Positions 16,646 through 24,768 of a stretch of DNA of 64,000 nucleotides are shown piece after piece (within the stretch, counting starts at the first letter, position 1; each line of letters starts with the position of its first letter). The DNA is taken from contig DASXKV010000033.1 of the NCBI GenBank assembly GCA_036496605.1, positions 283,161-347,160 of the forward strand. The letters are read 5' to 3'. Position numbers and translations under genes: made by a program. Origin of the DNA: Gemmatimonadaceae bacterium (GTDB lineage Bacteria > Gemmatimonadota > Gemmatimonadetes > Gemmatimonadales > Gemmatimonadaceae). The notes below the pieces were generated by a model that saw only the letters and a program-made list of their open reading frames with translations, was not told the DNA's origin and did no database searches.

Positions 16646-18148
16646 TCAACGGTACGTCTCGAAGAACCCGTATCCCTCGGCGCGTATGGGCCGGCCATCG
16701 ATGCGGCCTTCGAGCCGGGCGACGCCCTTCATCTGCAGGAAGTACGGGCGCGCGATTCGTCGAGCATTCATATAATCGCCTCGTTCGATCAAGGGACGAC
16801 GGGTGTCGGTGATCGTTGCGTCCTCGATTCTGAGCGTCACACGAAGCGTGTCGTCGCCACGGGCATCGAATAGCTCGGCGGTACGGGGCACTCGCACCGT
16901 TTCACGCGCGGTTGGAGATGAATCGTCGTAGGTGATCACGCGTGGCCGAAAGACGCGCAGAAAGCCGAGCGAGTCGACCACGTACACAAACAACGGCTCA
17001 CTGGCGACGACGCTGTCCGGCGGCTCGACGCGGCCGTACAGGATCGCGAACGAACCTGCTCGCGCCGCGCCCCATTCCCAACTCACGCCGCGCCAGACAC
17101 CCCAGTTGTGGTCGTGATACGCCTGCACGCCGCGCAACTGCTCGCAGCCTAACGGCGAGCCTCGCCTGGCGATGCAGATTGTCCCATCGGCGTCGGCGCG
17201 CAGCGCCGGGACGACGTATCCGGACACGACCTCTCCGCTCGAGAGCGCCGCACCGGGAAAATACGCGCCGGGGCTCGGCGTGACCGTTAGGCGTACGTCG
17301 ACGCTGTCGGAGCCGTTCTCCTCGCGTGCGCGCGCGTGCACGACGTATCGTCCGTCTGGTAGCACATGCACCGATGACGTCCCCATCGTCAGGTCGGCGT
17401 GCATCGTCGAGAACCGCACGCCCGTCGCGGGGACCGCCGCGACGAACCGGCGCGACCGACCTCCCTGCTCGTGAAGCGTTACGAGTACCTGGCCGCCCCA
17501 GGGACCTTCGGGCACGCGGCCTCCAACAATGAGCGACACGTACGCCCATCGGCGATGATCGCTCGACAGCACGTTGAAATAGTGCCATTCGCCCCACGTC
17601 GAATCAGCGCGCGCGCTCGGCGGTGGCAGATGAAACCGATCGATGTCGTCGCGCAACTCCGGCAACGTTGGATCGCGCCAGCGTCGATCGAGGTCGTCGT
17701 CCGCCCAGGTGCCCTGGGCGACGTCCGGCCCGGCACCCACGGCCCGACTGAGCGAAGGAATCTCCCCATTGGCCTCGACTGCGATCTCCCGACCGTTAGG
17801 CAGACGCACATAGACGAGTTTGGAGTCGATCTCTGGCGCCGTGGCCGCGATCCACGGAGCAAGTCGCGGAGCGGCGAGCAATTGCCGATAGATGAATCGA
17901 GCGTGATCGATCGAGAAGAACATCCCGCCCAGGCCACCGGTCTTCAACACTTCGACGTCGATCCCTTCCGGCAATATCGTGATCTGTCCCCCGCCGACGA
18001 GCCGTTCCTGCCGCGCTTGCGAGAGCAAGGCTTCACCGATCGACAGGAGAACGATCATCACTCCGACGCCGAGGCTGTAGCCGAGCAAGAGAAAAACCGA
18101 TCGCCAGGGGCGAAGTAAGAAGTTACGAAGCGCCAACAGCGTGATCAT
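16646..18148 (-). CDS. Fusion: N-terminal half of FtsX-like permease + AttH/CrtC lipocalin-like domain
   Basis: A 500-residue protein. Residues 1-100 look like the first part of a MacB/FtsX permease: ALRNFLLRPWRSVFLLLGYS, one membrane helix to about residue 38, then periplasmic GGGQITILPEGIDVE. No further membrane helices follow. From about residue 100 a beta-rich domain ends in AYHDHNWGVWRGVSWEWG (about 343-362) and GYGFFETYR, characteristic of CrtC/AttH lipocalin-like proteins. In AttEFGH systems AttH is encoded beside a LolD-type ATPase and two permeases, as here. It overlaps the ATPase gene by ATGA. The missing permease C half may be the 275-residue protein at the other end of the operon. 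Substrate unknown. Confidence 0.75.
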   Translation of the reverse strand: MITLLALRNFLLRPWRSVFLLLGYSLGVGVMIVLLSIGEALLSQARQERLVGGGQITILPEGIDVEVLKTGGLGGMFFSIDHARFIYRQLLAAPRLAPWIAATAPEIDSKLVYVRLPNGREIAVEANGEIPSLSRAVGAGPDVAQGTWADDDLDRRWRDPTLPELRDDIDRFHLPPPSARADSTWGEWHYFNVLSSDHRRWAYVSLIVGGRVPEGPWGGQVLVTLHEQGGRSRRFVAAVPATGVRFSTMHADLTMGTSSVHVLPDGRYVVHARAREENGSDSVDVRLTVTPSPGAYFPGAALSSGEVVSGYVVPALRADADGTICIARRGSPLGCEQLRGVQAYHDHNWGVWRGVSWEWGAARAGSFAILYGRVEPPDSVVASEPLFVYVVDSLGFLRVFRPRVITYDDSSPTARETVRVPRTAELFDARGDDTLRVTLRIEDATITDTRRPLIERGDYMNARRIARPYFLQMKGVARLEGRIDGRPIRAEGYGFFETYR

Positions 18149-18837
18149 CGATGCCTCTCGTCGATGATCACGCCATCACGCATGTGAATGACGCGATGCG
18201 CCGCGTTTGCGAGATCCTCGTCGTGCGTCACGACGACAATCGTCGTTCCGTCGCGATTCAGCCGCTCGAAAAGTGCGATCACCTCGGCGCCAGTGTGCGC
18301 GTCGAGCTCTCCAGTCGGTTCGTCGGCGAGCACCAGCGCTGGCCGATTCGCCAAAGCCCGAGCAATGGCGACGCGTTGTTGCTCTCCTCCTGAGAGCTCC
18401 GTCGGACGATGGTCGACTCGCTCACCGAGACCGACGTACGCAAGCAGCTCGCGTGCGCGCGCGTGCCGCTCTGTCCTCCCGGCTCCGGCTTCAGCCATCG
18501 GAAACTCCACGTTTTCGATCGCGGTGAGAACTGGCATGAGGTAGAAGCGCTGGAACACGAATCCGATGTTGCGTAGCCGAAAGAGAGTCGCTTCGCGATC
18601 GGACAGACCGCTTACCAGCTGTCCACCAATGGACAACGTGCCTGACGATGGCTCGTCGATCGCGCCGAGCAGGTTGAGCAGCGTCGACTTGCCGCACCCG
18701 GACGGCCCAACGATTGCCACGTACTCTCCGGACCGAACATCCAGCGACACACCACGCACGGCGTGGACGACCCCGGCGGACATCGTGTAGTCGCGATGGA
18801 GCTCGCGCGCGGAAACGAGTACGCCGTCGTCGCTCAC
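18145..18837 (-). CDS. ABC transporter ATPase, LolD/MacB/AttE type
   Basis: A 230-residue nucleotide-binding protein. Walker A GPSGCGKST (44-52), Q loop FVFQRFYLMP (about 94-102), signature LSGGEQQRVAIARAL (148-162), Walker B LVLADEPTGELD (168-179) and the switch His VVTHDEDLA are intact. Its length and the RFYLMP/PTGELD variants place it with the LolD/MacB family that powers FtsX-type permeases. The GTG at 18837 gives a GTGA overlap with the permease stop upstream; a longer frame reading into the permease was set aside. It is the only ATPase of the operon. Confidence 0.92.
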   Translation of the reverse strand: MSDDGVLVSARELHRDYTMSAGVVHAVRGVSLDVRSGEYVAIVGPSGCGKSTLLNLLGAIDEPSSGTLSIGGQLVSGLSDREATLFRLRNIGFVFQRFYLMPVLTAIENVEFPMAEAGAGRTERHARARELLAYVGLGERVDHRPTELSGGEQQRVAIARALANRPALVLADEPTGELDAHTGAEVIALFERLNRDGTTIVVVTHDEDLANAAHRVIHMRDGVIIDERHR

Positions 18838-20021
18838 GCGACCGCCTCCTCTCGCAGCGTGCCTGCTATCGGCAGCGATGCGCCACGCCACGCTGGGTAC
18901 ACGCCCGCGAGAATGCCGCACCCAGCGAGCAATCCGAGCGCGATCCAGGCGTCGCGCGGCTGAAAGAGGAAAAAGTCGATCGCTTCGGGGAGGCCAGGAA
19001 AGGCGGAGAGGATCGAGTTGAGGTACCGGGCGGTGAGGAGACCAAGACCCAGTCCGACAACCGCCCCCACGATCATGATGACAGTGCCTTCGATGAGTAT
19101 CTGCTCAACGATGCGAAAACGCCGCATGCCGATCGCTCGCATCACGGCAATCTCACCGAGCCGCTCGTTCACTGACACCGTGACGAGGGTCGTCACGAGC
19201 AGGAACCCCACCGCCAGACTTACCGTCCCGAGAATGAATGCCAGCTGCCTGAAATAGCTGAGGCGCTGCTCGACCTGCTCGATCGCCGTGGCCGTCGAGA
19301 TCGCGCTCACGGTAGGGATCTCACGATCGATCGCTCGACGAGTCGCTTCGACGTCCGCGCCTTCTCGCAGTCGAACCATGATGAGGGAGGCACGGTCAGT
19401 GTTGGACGAACCCTCCATCGCTTGCAACGACGCGAGTGGCAATGCAATCGCCCGCTCACCCGCGGCGAGATAAATGAAATGGACGCGTCCGACGATCCGC
19501 AGCGCGCGCTGTCCGGTGAAGCTGCGGAGCTGCGGATCGAATCCCGCCGCAACGCGGATTGTGTCGCCAACGCGCGCACTGACTGCCGTGAGCAATGCAT
19601 CGTTCGCGGCAACTTCGCTTTCCGCGACCGGTGCGCGCCCGCTCTGCACCTTGTAGTCACCCTGAACCGCCGCGAGGGTGCCCAATGCCGCCGCGCTCAC
19701 CGATGTCGTGCCGCGCTCCACGTGCAGTTGCGCGCCGAGCACCGGACTCACAGCGACGACATCACGACGAGCGGAAAGCTGCGCGATAATCGACGCGGCA
19801 CCGGGGATCGTCGCGTCCGTATCGAATGGCAACGTTCCGCGCGGCGCCAGACGAATCTGAAATCCCTGCGCGAGCAATAGTGAGCTGAAGGAAGCGCGCA
19901 TCCCCGATGCGAGCATGACCATGTCGAGCAGCATGGCGGCGGAGATTGCGACACCGCTGACGGCGAGGAGTGTGCGCGCCCGATGCCGCAGGAGTGACGC
20001 ACGCGCCAGTGCGAGGATCAC
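18834..20021 (-). CDS. FtsX/MacB-like ABC permease (complete)
   Basis: A 395-residue permease with the full family topology: TM1 (LLAVSGVAISAAMLLDMVML, about residues 18-38), a periplasmic MacB_PCD-like domain (about 40-255), then TM2-TM4 in the last 140 residues. NERLGEIAVMRAIGMRR, the cytoplasmic coupling block that contacts the ATPase, sits between TM2 and TM3. It is the second gene of the operon in transcription order, seven bases after the short permease, and is coupled by GTGA to the ATPase. Substrate unknown; lipoprotein or lipid handling is typical of the wider family. Confidence 0.88.
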   Translation of the reverse strand: MILALARASLLRHRARTLLAVSGVAISAAMLLDMVMLASGMRASFSSLLLAQGFQIRLAPRGTLPFDTDATIPGAASIIAQLSARRDVVAVSPVLGAQLHVERGTTSVSAAALGTLAAVQGDYKVQSGRAPVAESEVAANDALLTAVSARVGDTIRVAAGFDPQLRSFTGQRALRIVGRVHFIYLAAGERAIALPLASLQAMEGSSNTDRASLIMVRLREGADVEATRRAIDREIPTVSAISTATAIEQVEQRLSYFRQLAFILGTVSLAVGFLLVTTLVTVSVNERLGEIAVMRAIGMRRFRIVEQILIEGTVIMIVGAVVGLGLGLLTARYLNSILSAFPGLPEAIDFFLFQPRDAWIALGLLAGCGILAGVYPAWRGASLPIAGTLREEAVA

Positions 20022-20028
20022 TGCGATC

Positions 20029-20856
20029 TCAACGGCCGAAGAGGGAGAGAGGCGGCCGGCGAACGAGCCGTTGCGCTGCCAACCAACCGGCGCCGACGCC
20101 GAGCGCTAACGAGAGCGCCACGGCAATGGCGACAATCTCAGCGGTCACGAGCGAGAAGGTCAACGGCGTGCGGTAGACGCGGCGATAGTGCCAGTTCACA
20201 TAGGCCGACACGATGCTGCCGATGCCGACACCAGCGATACTCCCGCATGTCGCAATGAGCGCGGATTCGAGCACGACGCTGCGTACGATCGTTCGCGCCG
20301 AGATGCCCATCAAGCGCAGAGCCGCGACGTCGCGTCGCCGCTCGTCCACTTTCAACAGCATGATGCAGAGAAGAAAGACGGCGCTCGCGACGATGGTGAT
20401 CATGCCGATCGCGCGGTGAAACCGGCTCACGACCAGGAACGTGGTCGAGCTCTCGACGGCTATTTGCCGCGATGGATACGCGCGAAAGCCGAACGCCGCG
20501 GCGTCGATCGCTCGAAGAGCGCTGTCGACGCCCGCGCGCCCTCGTGTCGCGACCGCGAACCGCTCGACGCGCTCACCGTAGCCGACTAGCTGCTGCAGCT
20601 CGTCGAGATGCACCCGAATGCGATACGCACCGCGCGCCACTTCCGACGGATCGCTCGACCGCTTCATGAGCGCCGACACGATTACGGTGTCGCCCGCATG
20701 GCCCGGCGTGGCCGCGAGGACCAGTCTATCGCCGACGCGAATGCCCGCGTCGTGCGCGAGCCGTTCGTCGACGGCGACGGTCCGCGGTCTGTGCCGCGGC
20801 GGTAACGAGTCGATTGATTGTGTAGCGAGGAGCACGGAGAATAGTGGGATCAGCAC
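20029..20856 (-). CDS. C-terminal half of an FtsX-like permease
   Basis: A 275-residue protein that lacks the usual N-terminal permease start. A weak hydrophobic stretch (LIPLFSVLLATQ) leads directly into part of the periplasmic domain. Three C-terminal helices (about 143-165, 195-220, 235-260) follow with the coupling block DERRRDVAALRLMGISART. In-frame stop TAG at 20875-20877 prevents extension upstream, and GTG at 20856 is the likely start. Typical permeases in this family are near 400 residues. Taken with the 100-residue permease N half fused to the AttH domain in the last gene of the operon, this looks like a split permease. Truncation is the alternative. Confidence 0.72.
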   Translation of the reverse strand: MLIPLFSVLLATQSIDSLPPRHRPRTVAVDERLAHDAGIRVGDRLVLAATPGHAGDTVIVSALMKRSSDPSEVARGAYRIRVHLDELQQLVGYGERVERFAVATRGRAGVDSALRAIDAAAFGFRAYPSRQIAVESSTTFLVVSRFHRAIGMITIVASAVFLLCIMLLKVDERRRDVAALRLMGISARTIVRSVVLESALIATCGSIAGVGIGSIVSAYVNWHYRRVYRTPLTFSLVTAEIVAIAVALSLALGVGAGWLAAQRLVRRPPLSLFGR

Positions 20857-20949
20857 GATCGACGGTCCGGTGGCCTAACGAGCAAAGTGAGGGGCGCTCG
20901 CGCGCCCCCCGGGTCGCCACTGAAAGATGATCGGCGGACAGCGTCGATT

Positions 20950-21378
20950 CTATCGCGCCGAGCCTGTCGCGTCGCGAGGACTGCGCGCCCAGGCCGCGCT
21001 GTCCTTGAGTGCGGCGCGCGTTTCCTCGAGCGAGTACGATGGCTGACGAATCACACCGAGACCCCGGCGAAGGAGCACAACGGAAGCCGCCAGCTCCAGA
21101 AGACCGGTGACGATTGCACCCACCCACATGTGACCCGCGGCGAGCCGCCCGATCAGTGTCACGAGAAAAATGGTGAGCGCCACGAGCATCACGATGCCGA
21201 TCCCAAAGGCCACCGCTAGTTGCACCGCACCCCGGCCCGCGCGATGCACGCTCTCCGTCATCTCGAGCTTGGCAAGCCGAACCTCATCGGCGACGAGCCG
21301 CTTCGAGTCTTCACCCAGCTGACGCACCAGATGCGGAATCCCTGCGTCGGGGTCGATCGCAATTCGCTCGATAGCCAC
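20950..21378 (-). CDS. Phage holin family / Holin-X-like membrane protein
   Basis: A 142-residue protein. An amphipathic N part (HLVRQLGEDSKRLVADEVRLAKLE) is followed by two membrane helices (about residues 52-78 and 84-105) and a charged tail. This is the layout of the DUF1469/Holin-X family, common in bacterial chromosomes and not by itself a phage marker. Members are often envelope stress or cell-shape related, though function is unproven. It stands alone between the ABC operon and the metal regulator; no phage genes are nearby. Confidence 0.75.
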   Translation of the reverse strand: MAIERIAIDPDAGIPHLVRQLGEDSKRLVADEVRLAKLEMTESVHRAGRGAVQLAVAFGIGIVMLVALTIFLVTLIGRLAAGHMWVGAIVTGLLELAASVVLLRRGLGVIRQPSYSLEETRAALKDSAAWARSPRDATGSAR

Positions 21379-21459
21379 GCGCTGACTCCGTTAATGGATT
21401 CGGGGTGCAAGTCGGGCAAGCTTCGTTCCCTGAAGGCAGGAAGCGCCAACCCACTCGAG

Positions 21460-22224
21460 CTACGCCTCGCGCTTTCGACGAGTCTCGACGAAGATCTGCG
21501 CGGCCAGCGCCGGTCCGATCGCACGCTCTCGTTCCGCGCGCATCCCTCTCATCGCTGCGCGTGCTCGCTCGTTCCCCTTGCGGACGATGTGGAGCGTGAT
21601 CGGACCCCCGAATGGCGCCCGTCCAACGACACGGACATCCGCACCCGGCGTGACGCCGAGCTCCGCGAGATAGCGCAGACGTTCCGGATCGCGATCTCCC
21701 ACCTGACGCACTCTCACGACCTCGCCGACGGCGATATCCGCGAGCGCAACGAGGTCACGCGCCTCCAAGGTCCCCTCGCGCGTCGGAATCGGTGCACCGT
21801 GGGGGTCGGTCGTCGGCTCGCCAATCGCTGCAGCCATCCGATCGATGAGCTCGTCCGACGCGGCGTGCTCGAGCCGCTCCGCCTCGTCATGGACGCAATC
21901 CCACGGATAGCCGAGCGCCTTCGTGAGGTACGCTTCGATGACGCGATGCCGCCGAATGGTGCGGAGCGCGGCGCGCCGGCCAGCTTCCGTGAGTCGCACG
22001 CCGCGATATCGCTCGTAGCTGATCAGTCCTTGCTCGGCGAGCCGACGCAACATGCCAGTGACCGATGCCGGAGCAATCCCCAGCGCTTGCGCAATGTCGT
22101 TGGTGCCGGCGACGCCGCTGTGATCCAGAGATCCGGTCGAGTCGGCACCTTCGATCTCGAAGATCGCCTTTAGATAATCCTCAACAGGTGCCGTCAGCGC
22201 GTGAAGTGCCTTCACGGCGCTCAT
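21460..22224 (-). CDS. DtxR/MntR-family metal-dependent repressor
   Basis: A 254-residue transcription regulator. Residues 10-70 form the winged helix (VEDYLKAIFEIEG, TNDIAQALGIAPASVTGMLR). The dimerisation and metal-binding part has HRVIEAYL, then WDCVHDEAERLEHAAS, with His/Cys/Glu ligands in the usual order. The C-terminal SH3/FeoA-like domain is complete (LAELGVTPGADVRVVG). Family members bind Fe2+ or Mn2+ and repress uptake genes. Start at the ATG forming an ATGA overlap with the stress-protein gene upstream. The adjacent Nramp gene and its palindromic operator suggest a manganese/iron regulator; which metal is undecided. Confidence 0.9.
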   Translation of the reverse strand: MSAVKALHALTAPVEDYLKAIFEIEGADSTGSLDHSGVAGTNDIAQALGIAPASVTGMLRRLAEQGLISYERYRGVRLTEAGRRAALRTIRRHRVIEAYLTKALGYPWDCVHDEAERLEHAASDELIDRMAAAIGEPTTDPHGAPIPTREGTLEARDLVALADIAVGEVVRVRQVGDRDPERLRYLAELGVTPGADVRVVGRAPFGGPITLHIVRKGNERARAAMRGMRAERERAIGPALAAQIFVETRRKREA

Positions 22225-22724
22225 GAGCCAGCTCCGGGCGGCGTTGGGCGGCCGCCGCTTTCGTGCGTTGCCGACACCTCGGCCCTGGGTCCGGATAGCC
22301 GTCGCTCGCCGCGAACGAGCAAGACGGGTACGCGCGAGATATGTCGCACTTCGTTCGCGACACTTCCGTACAGCAAGTCCTGCAGGAAGCGATGGCCATG
22401 GGTCGACATGGCGATCAGATCGCACCCTTCGCGCAACGCCGCGTCGGCAATCTCGCCGCCCGGACTGCCGGCAGCGAGGACGCACTCTGCTTCGATACCC
22501 TCGGCCTCGAGCGACGCCGCCACCTCCTCGAGATACTCCCGGTCCTCGCGCATTTCTTCGGATTCGCGCAGGTGCAGCTGGCGCACGTTGCGAGCGGCCC
22601 ACCCGTCGGCCACGTGAATGAGGACGAGCGACGCGCCGCAGTGGCGCGCGAGCCTGCGCACGTGAGTCAGAATCGACTCGTCGTACGGCGAGTGCTCCAG
22701 CGGAACGAGAATGCGCTTGTACAT
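22221..22724 (-). CDS. Universal stress protein (UspA family)
   Basis: A 167-residue USP domain. The N strand YKRILVPLEHSPYDESIL has the family Asp/Pro pattern, and the C part has DLIAMSTHGHRFLQDLLYGSVANEV followed by VPVLLVRG, which includes the G-2x-G-9x-G(S/T) ATP-binding motif in a slightly altered form (THGHR...YGS). It is likely cytoplasmic and binds ATP. It is coupled to the regulator downstream (ATGA) and lies 25 bases after the Nramp gene on the same strand, so transporter, stress protein and repressor probably share a transcript. Confidence 0.88.
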   Translation of the reverse strand: MYKRILVPLEHSPYDESILTHVRRLARHCGASLVLIHVADGWAARNVRQLHLRESEEMREDREYLEEVAASLEAEGIEAECVLAAGSPGGEIADAALREGCDLIAMSTHGHRFLQDLLYGSVANEVRHISRVPVLLVRGERRLSGPRAEVSATHESGGRPTPPGAGS

Positions 22725-22749
22725 GGGATGCGCTCCTCCTCGTTAGGCG

Positions 22750-24120
22750 TTAGCCGCCGAACCCGCGGATCGTCAGCATGAGTAACCATGCATTCAGCGC
22801 GGCGATCACCACCGCGACCGTATACGCGAGGAACTTCAACCACCCTCGGTTCACGAACTCGCCCATCTTCGCTCGTTCCGATGTGAAGCGCACCAGCGGA
22901 AAGACCGCGAACGACAGTTGCAAGCTCAAAACAACCTGACTGAACACCAGCAGCTTCGCCGTCCCACTTTCGCCGTACAAGATAGCAGTCAGCACTGCCG
23001 GAACAATCGCGATCGCACGCGTAATGAGCCGCCGAACCCACGGCCGTAGTCGTATGTGCAGGAACCCTTCCATCACGATCTGACCAGCCAGCGTTCCCGT
23101 GAGCGTCGAATTGAGTCCCGAGGCAAGGAGTGCAAGCGCGAACACCGCGCTCGCGCCGGCGCCGAGGAGAGGGGTCAAGAGCTTGTAGGCGTCCTGAATC
23201 TCCGCCACGCCCGTATGTCCGCGTGTTTGAAATGCCGCCGCCGAGACGATGAGAATCGCCGCATTGATGAAGAGCGCGAACGACAACGCGATCGTCGAAT
23301 CCACGAACGCGTAGCGTACCGCCTCACGACGGCCAGCGCTCGTCTCGGCGTAGCGGCGCGTCTGCACGATCGAAGAATGGAGGTAGAGATTGTGTGGCAT
23401 CACCGTCGCGCCGAGAATGCCGATCGCGATGTAGAGCATGCTGCGATTGCGCACAATGTCGAGCCGCGGAATGAAGCCAGTGGCAACACCGGCCAGGTCT
23501 GGCTTCGCGCGAAGCATCTCGAACAGGAAGCAGAGACCGATCGTCGCAACCAACGCGACGACGAGTGCCTCGAGTAGACGGAATCCCTTGTTCTGCAGGA
23601 AGAGCACGAGCATCACGTCGAGCGCCGTAAGAACCACTCCCCAGGTCAACGGAAGCCCGAACAGGAGATTGAGCGCGATCGCCGCACCAATGACCTCGGC
23701 GAGATCGCAAGCTGCGATTGCGATCTCGCATAGCAACCAGAGCGCGATGTTGGTGCCACGGGAATAGTGATCTCGGCAGGCCTGCGCCAAGTCGCGTCCG
23801 GTGACGATTCCGAGCTTCGAGGCGAGCCCTTGTAGGAGGACCGCCATGAGGTTCGAGAGCAGAATCACGCTCAGCAGGGTGTATCCGAACGCGGAGCCGC
23901 CGGCGAGATCGGTCGCCCAATTGCCCGGATCCATATAACCGACCGCAACGAGGTAACCCGGGCCTGCGAATGCCAGAATCTTCCTCCACCATGCGCCGTC
24001 GCTTACCGGCACACTCCGGTAGACCTCGGCGAGACTCGGTGCAATACGAGCGCGGCGCCAGCCGTGCTCCGGCGTTGCCGCGCTCGGCTTGGTCTTGGGA
24101 AGTGGCTCGGGAAGTGACAT
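22750..24120 (-). CDS. mntH: Nramp divalent metal transporter (MntH-like)
   Basis: A 456-residue proton-coupled Mn2+/Fe2+ importer with about 11 membrane helices. The metal-binding DPGNW of TM1 (about residues 62-66) and MPHNLYLHS of TM6 (about 233-241) are intact, including the Met that gives selectivity for transition metals over Ca2+. QNKG and [15 protein letters not shown] are typical. The N-terminal 45 residues are cytoplasmic. A perfect inverted repeat lies 9-22 bases upstream of the ATG and would cover the translation start region of the message or the core promoter. It is the first gene of a likely operon with the stress protein and the DtxR-family repressor. Confidence 0.92.
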   Translation of the reverse strand: MSLPEPLPKTKPSAATPEHGWRRARIAPSLAEVYRSVPVSDGAWWRKILAFAGPGYLVAVGYMDPGNWATDLAGGSAFGYTLLSVILLSNLMAVLLQGLASKLGIVTGRDLAQACRDHYSRGTNIALWLLCEIAIAACDLAEVIGAAIALNLLFGLPLTWGVVLTALDVMLVLFLQNKGFRLLEALVVALVATIGLCFLFEMLRAKPDLAGVATGFIPRLDIVRNRSMLYIAIGILGATVMPHNLYLHSSIVQTRRYAETSAGRREAVRYAFVDSTIALSFALFINAAILIVSAAAFQTRGHTGVAEIQDAYKLLTPLLGAGASAVFALALLASGLNSTLTGTLAGQIVMEGFLHIRLRPWVRRLITRAIAIVPAVLTAILYGESGTAKLLVFSQVVLSLQLSFAVFPLVRFTSERAKMGEFVNRGWLKFLAYTVAVVIAALNAWLLMLTIRGFGG

Positions 24121-24126
24121 GAGAAA

Positions 24127-24144
24127 AATTAGGCTTGCCTAATA
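24127..24144. promoter_or_regulatory. DtxR/MntR-like operator 1
   Basis: The palindrome TTAGGC-TT-GCCTAA (24129-24142), flanked by A/T on each side, lies directly upstream of the mntH start. It matches the TTAGG...CCTAA layout of DtxR-family boxes. The repressor gene is three genes downstream in the same transcript, which would give autoregulation by metal. Confidence 0.7.
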
Positions 24145-24211
24145 TTTTCTTGAGGCTCACACAATGCAAGGGCGGATCTTGCGCGATCGGCCTCAAGAGC
24201 GAAATAATTGA

Positions 24212-24224
24212 TTAGCTCAGCTAA
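24212..24224. promoter_or_regulatory. DtxR/MntR-like operator 2 (variant)
   Basis: TTAGCTCAGCTAA is a perfect 13-base palindrome with a single central base, 26 bases before the glyoxalase-family gene and about 70 bases from operator 1. Its half-site TTAGC differs from TTAGG by one base. It may be a second site for the same repressor, controlling the divergent gene. Confidence 0.5.
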
Positions 24225-24250
24225 GTACTTTCACGCCGCTGGAGGGAGAT

Positions 24251-24676
24251 ATGCCCGCGATTTCGCCTGCGCCTGCGTCCGCCCCCGCTTCTGCCGAAAC
24301 ACCACTTTCGCTCTCGCGCATCGGTCAGATCGCGATCGTCGTGAAAGACGTGGAGCGCGCCACGGCGTTCTATCGGGACGCGCTCGGCATGCGATTCCTC
24401 TTCGCGTTCCCGGGATTGGCCTTCTTCGATTGCGACGGCGTGCGAATCATGCTCAGCCGACCGGAGAAGCCGGAGTTCGACCACCCGAGCTCGATTCTGT
24501 ATTTCCGTGTCGCCGACATTCAGACGGCGTATCGAACGCTGCGCGACCGCAATGTCGCGTTCGAGGATGAGCCTCATGTCGTCGCGCGCATGCCCGATCA
24601 CGACCTGTGGATGTGCTTCTTCCGCGATCAGGATCAGAACGTATTCGCGCTGATGGCGGAAGTCTCGAAAGCCTAA
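24251..24676 (+). CDS. VOC/glyoxalase family protein
   Basis: A 141-residue single-chain VOC protein: after an Ala/Pro-rich lead, IGQIAIVVKDVERATAFYRD, LGMRFLFAFPGLAFFDCDG, SSILYFRVADIQTAYRTL and DLWMCFFRDQDQNVFALM. The paired beta-alpha-beta units and the DQDQN end fit the bleomycin-resistance/dioxygenase superfamily. The first metal ligand His appears replaced by Gln/Ala (GQIAIVV), so a classical metal enzyme is not assured. GGAGGG 8 bases before the ATG is a strong Shine-Dalgarno. The upstream palindrome hints at metal-responsive control. Confidence 0.8.
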   Translation: MPAISPAPASAPASAETPLSLSRIGQIAIVVKDVERATAFYRDALGMRFLFAFPGLAFFDCDGVRIMLSRPEKPEFDHPSSILYFRVADIQTAYRTLRDRNVAFEDEPHVVARMPDHDLWMCFFRDQDQNVFALMAEVSKA

Positions 24677-24681
24677 CGGCA

Positions 24682-24768
24682 AGAGGGATAGGGCTAGAGA
24701 AGAGGGGCTGGCGTCGGAGGCCGACGCGCTAGCCCCTAGCCCCTAGCCCCTAGCCCCTAAGCTCCTCT
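24682..24768. repeat. Heptad inverted repeat R5 (TAGGGGC units)
   Basis: The right arm (24728-24768) is four CTAGCCC-type heptads, i.e. TAGGGGC on the minus strand. The left arm (24682-24710) has AGGGATA and GGGCTAG units in degenerate form. The centre is a perfect hairpin GCGTCGG-AGG-CCGACGC (24711-24727). It lies between convergent genes and its right end supplies the last codons and stop of the NUDIX gene. The minus strand offers four G4 runs spaced by three bases. Confidence 0.8.

Noticed and set aside
20950..21378. Prophage remnant suggested by the holin-like protein
   Set aside because: No other phage gene is adjacent and Holin-X-type proteins are common chromosomal genes.
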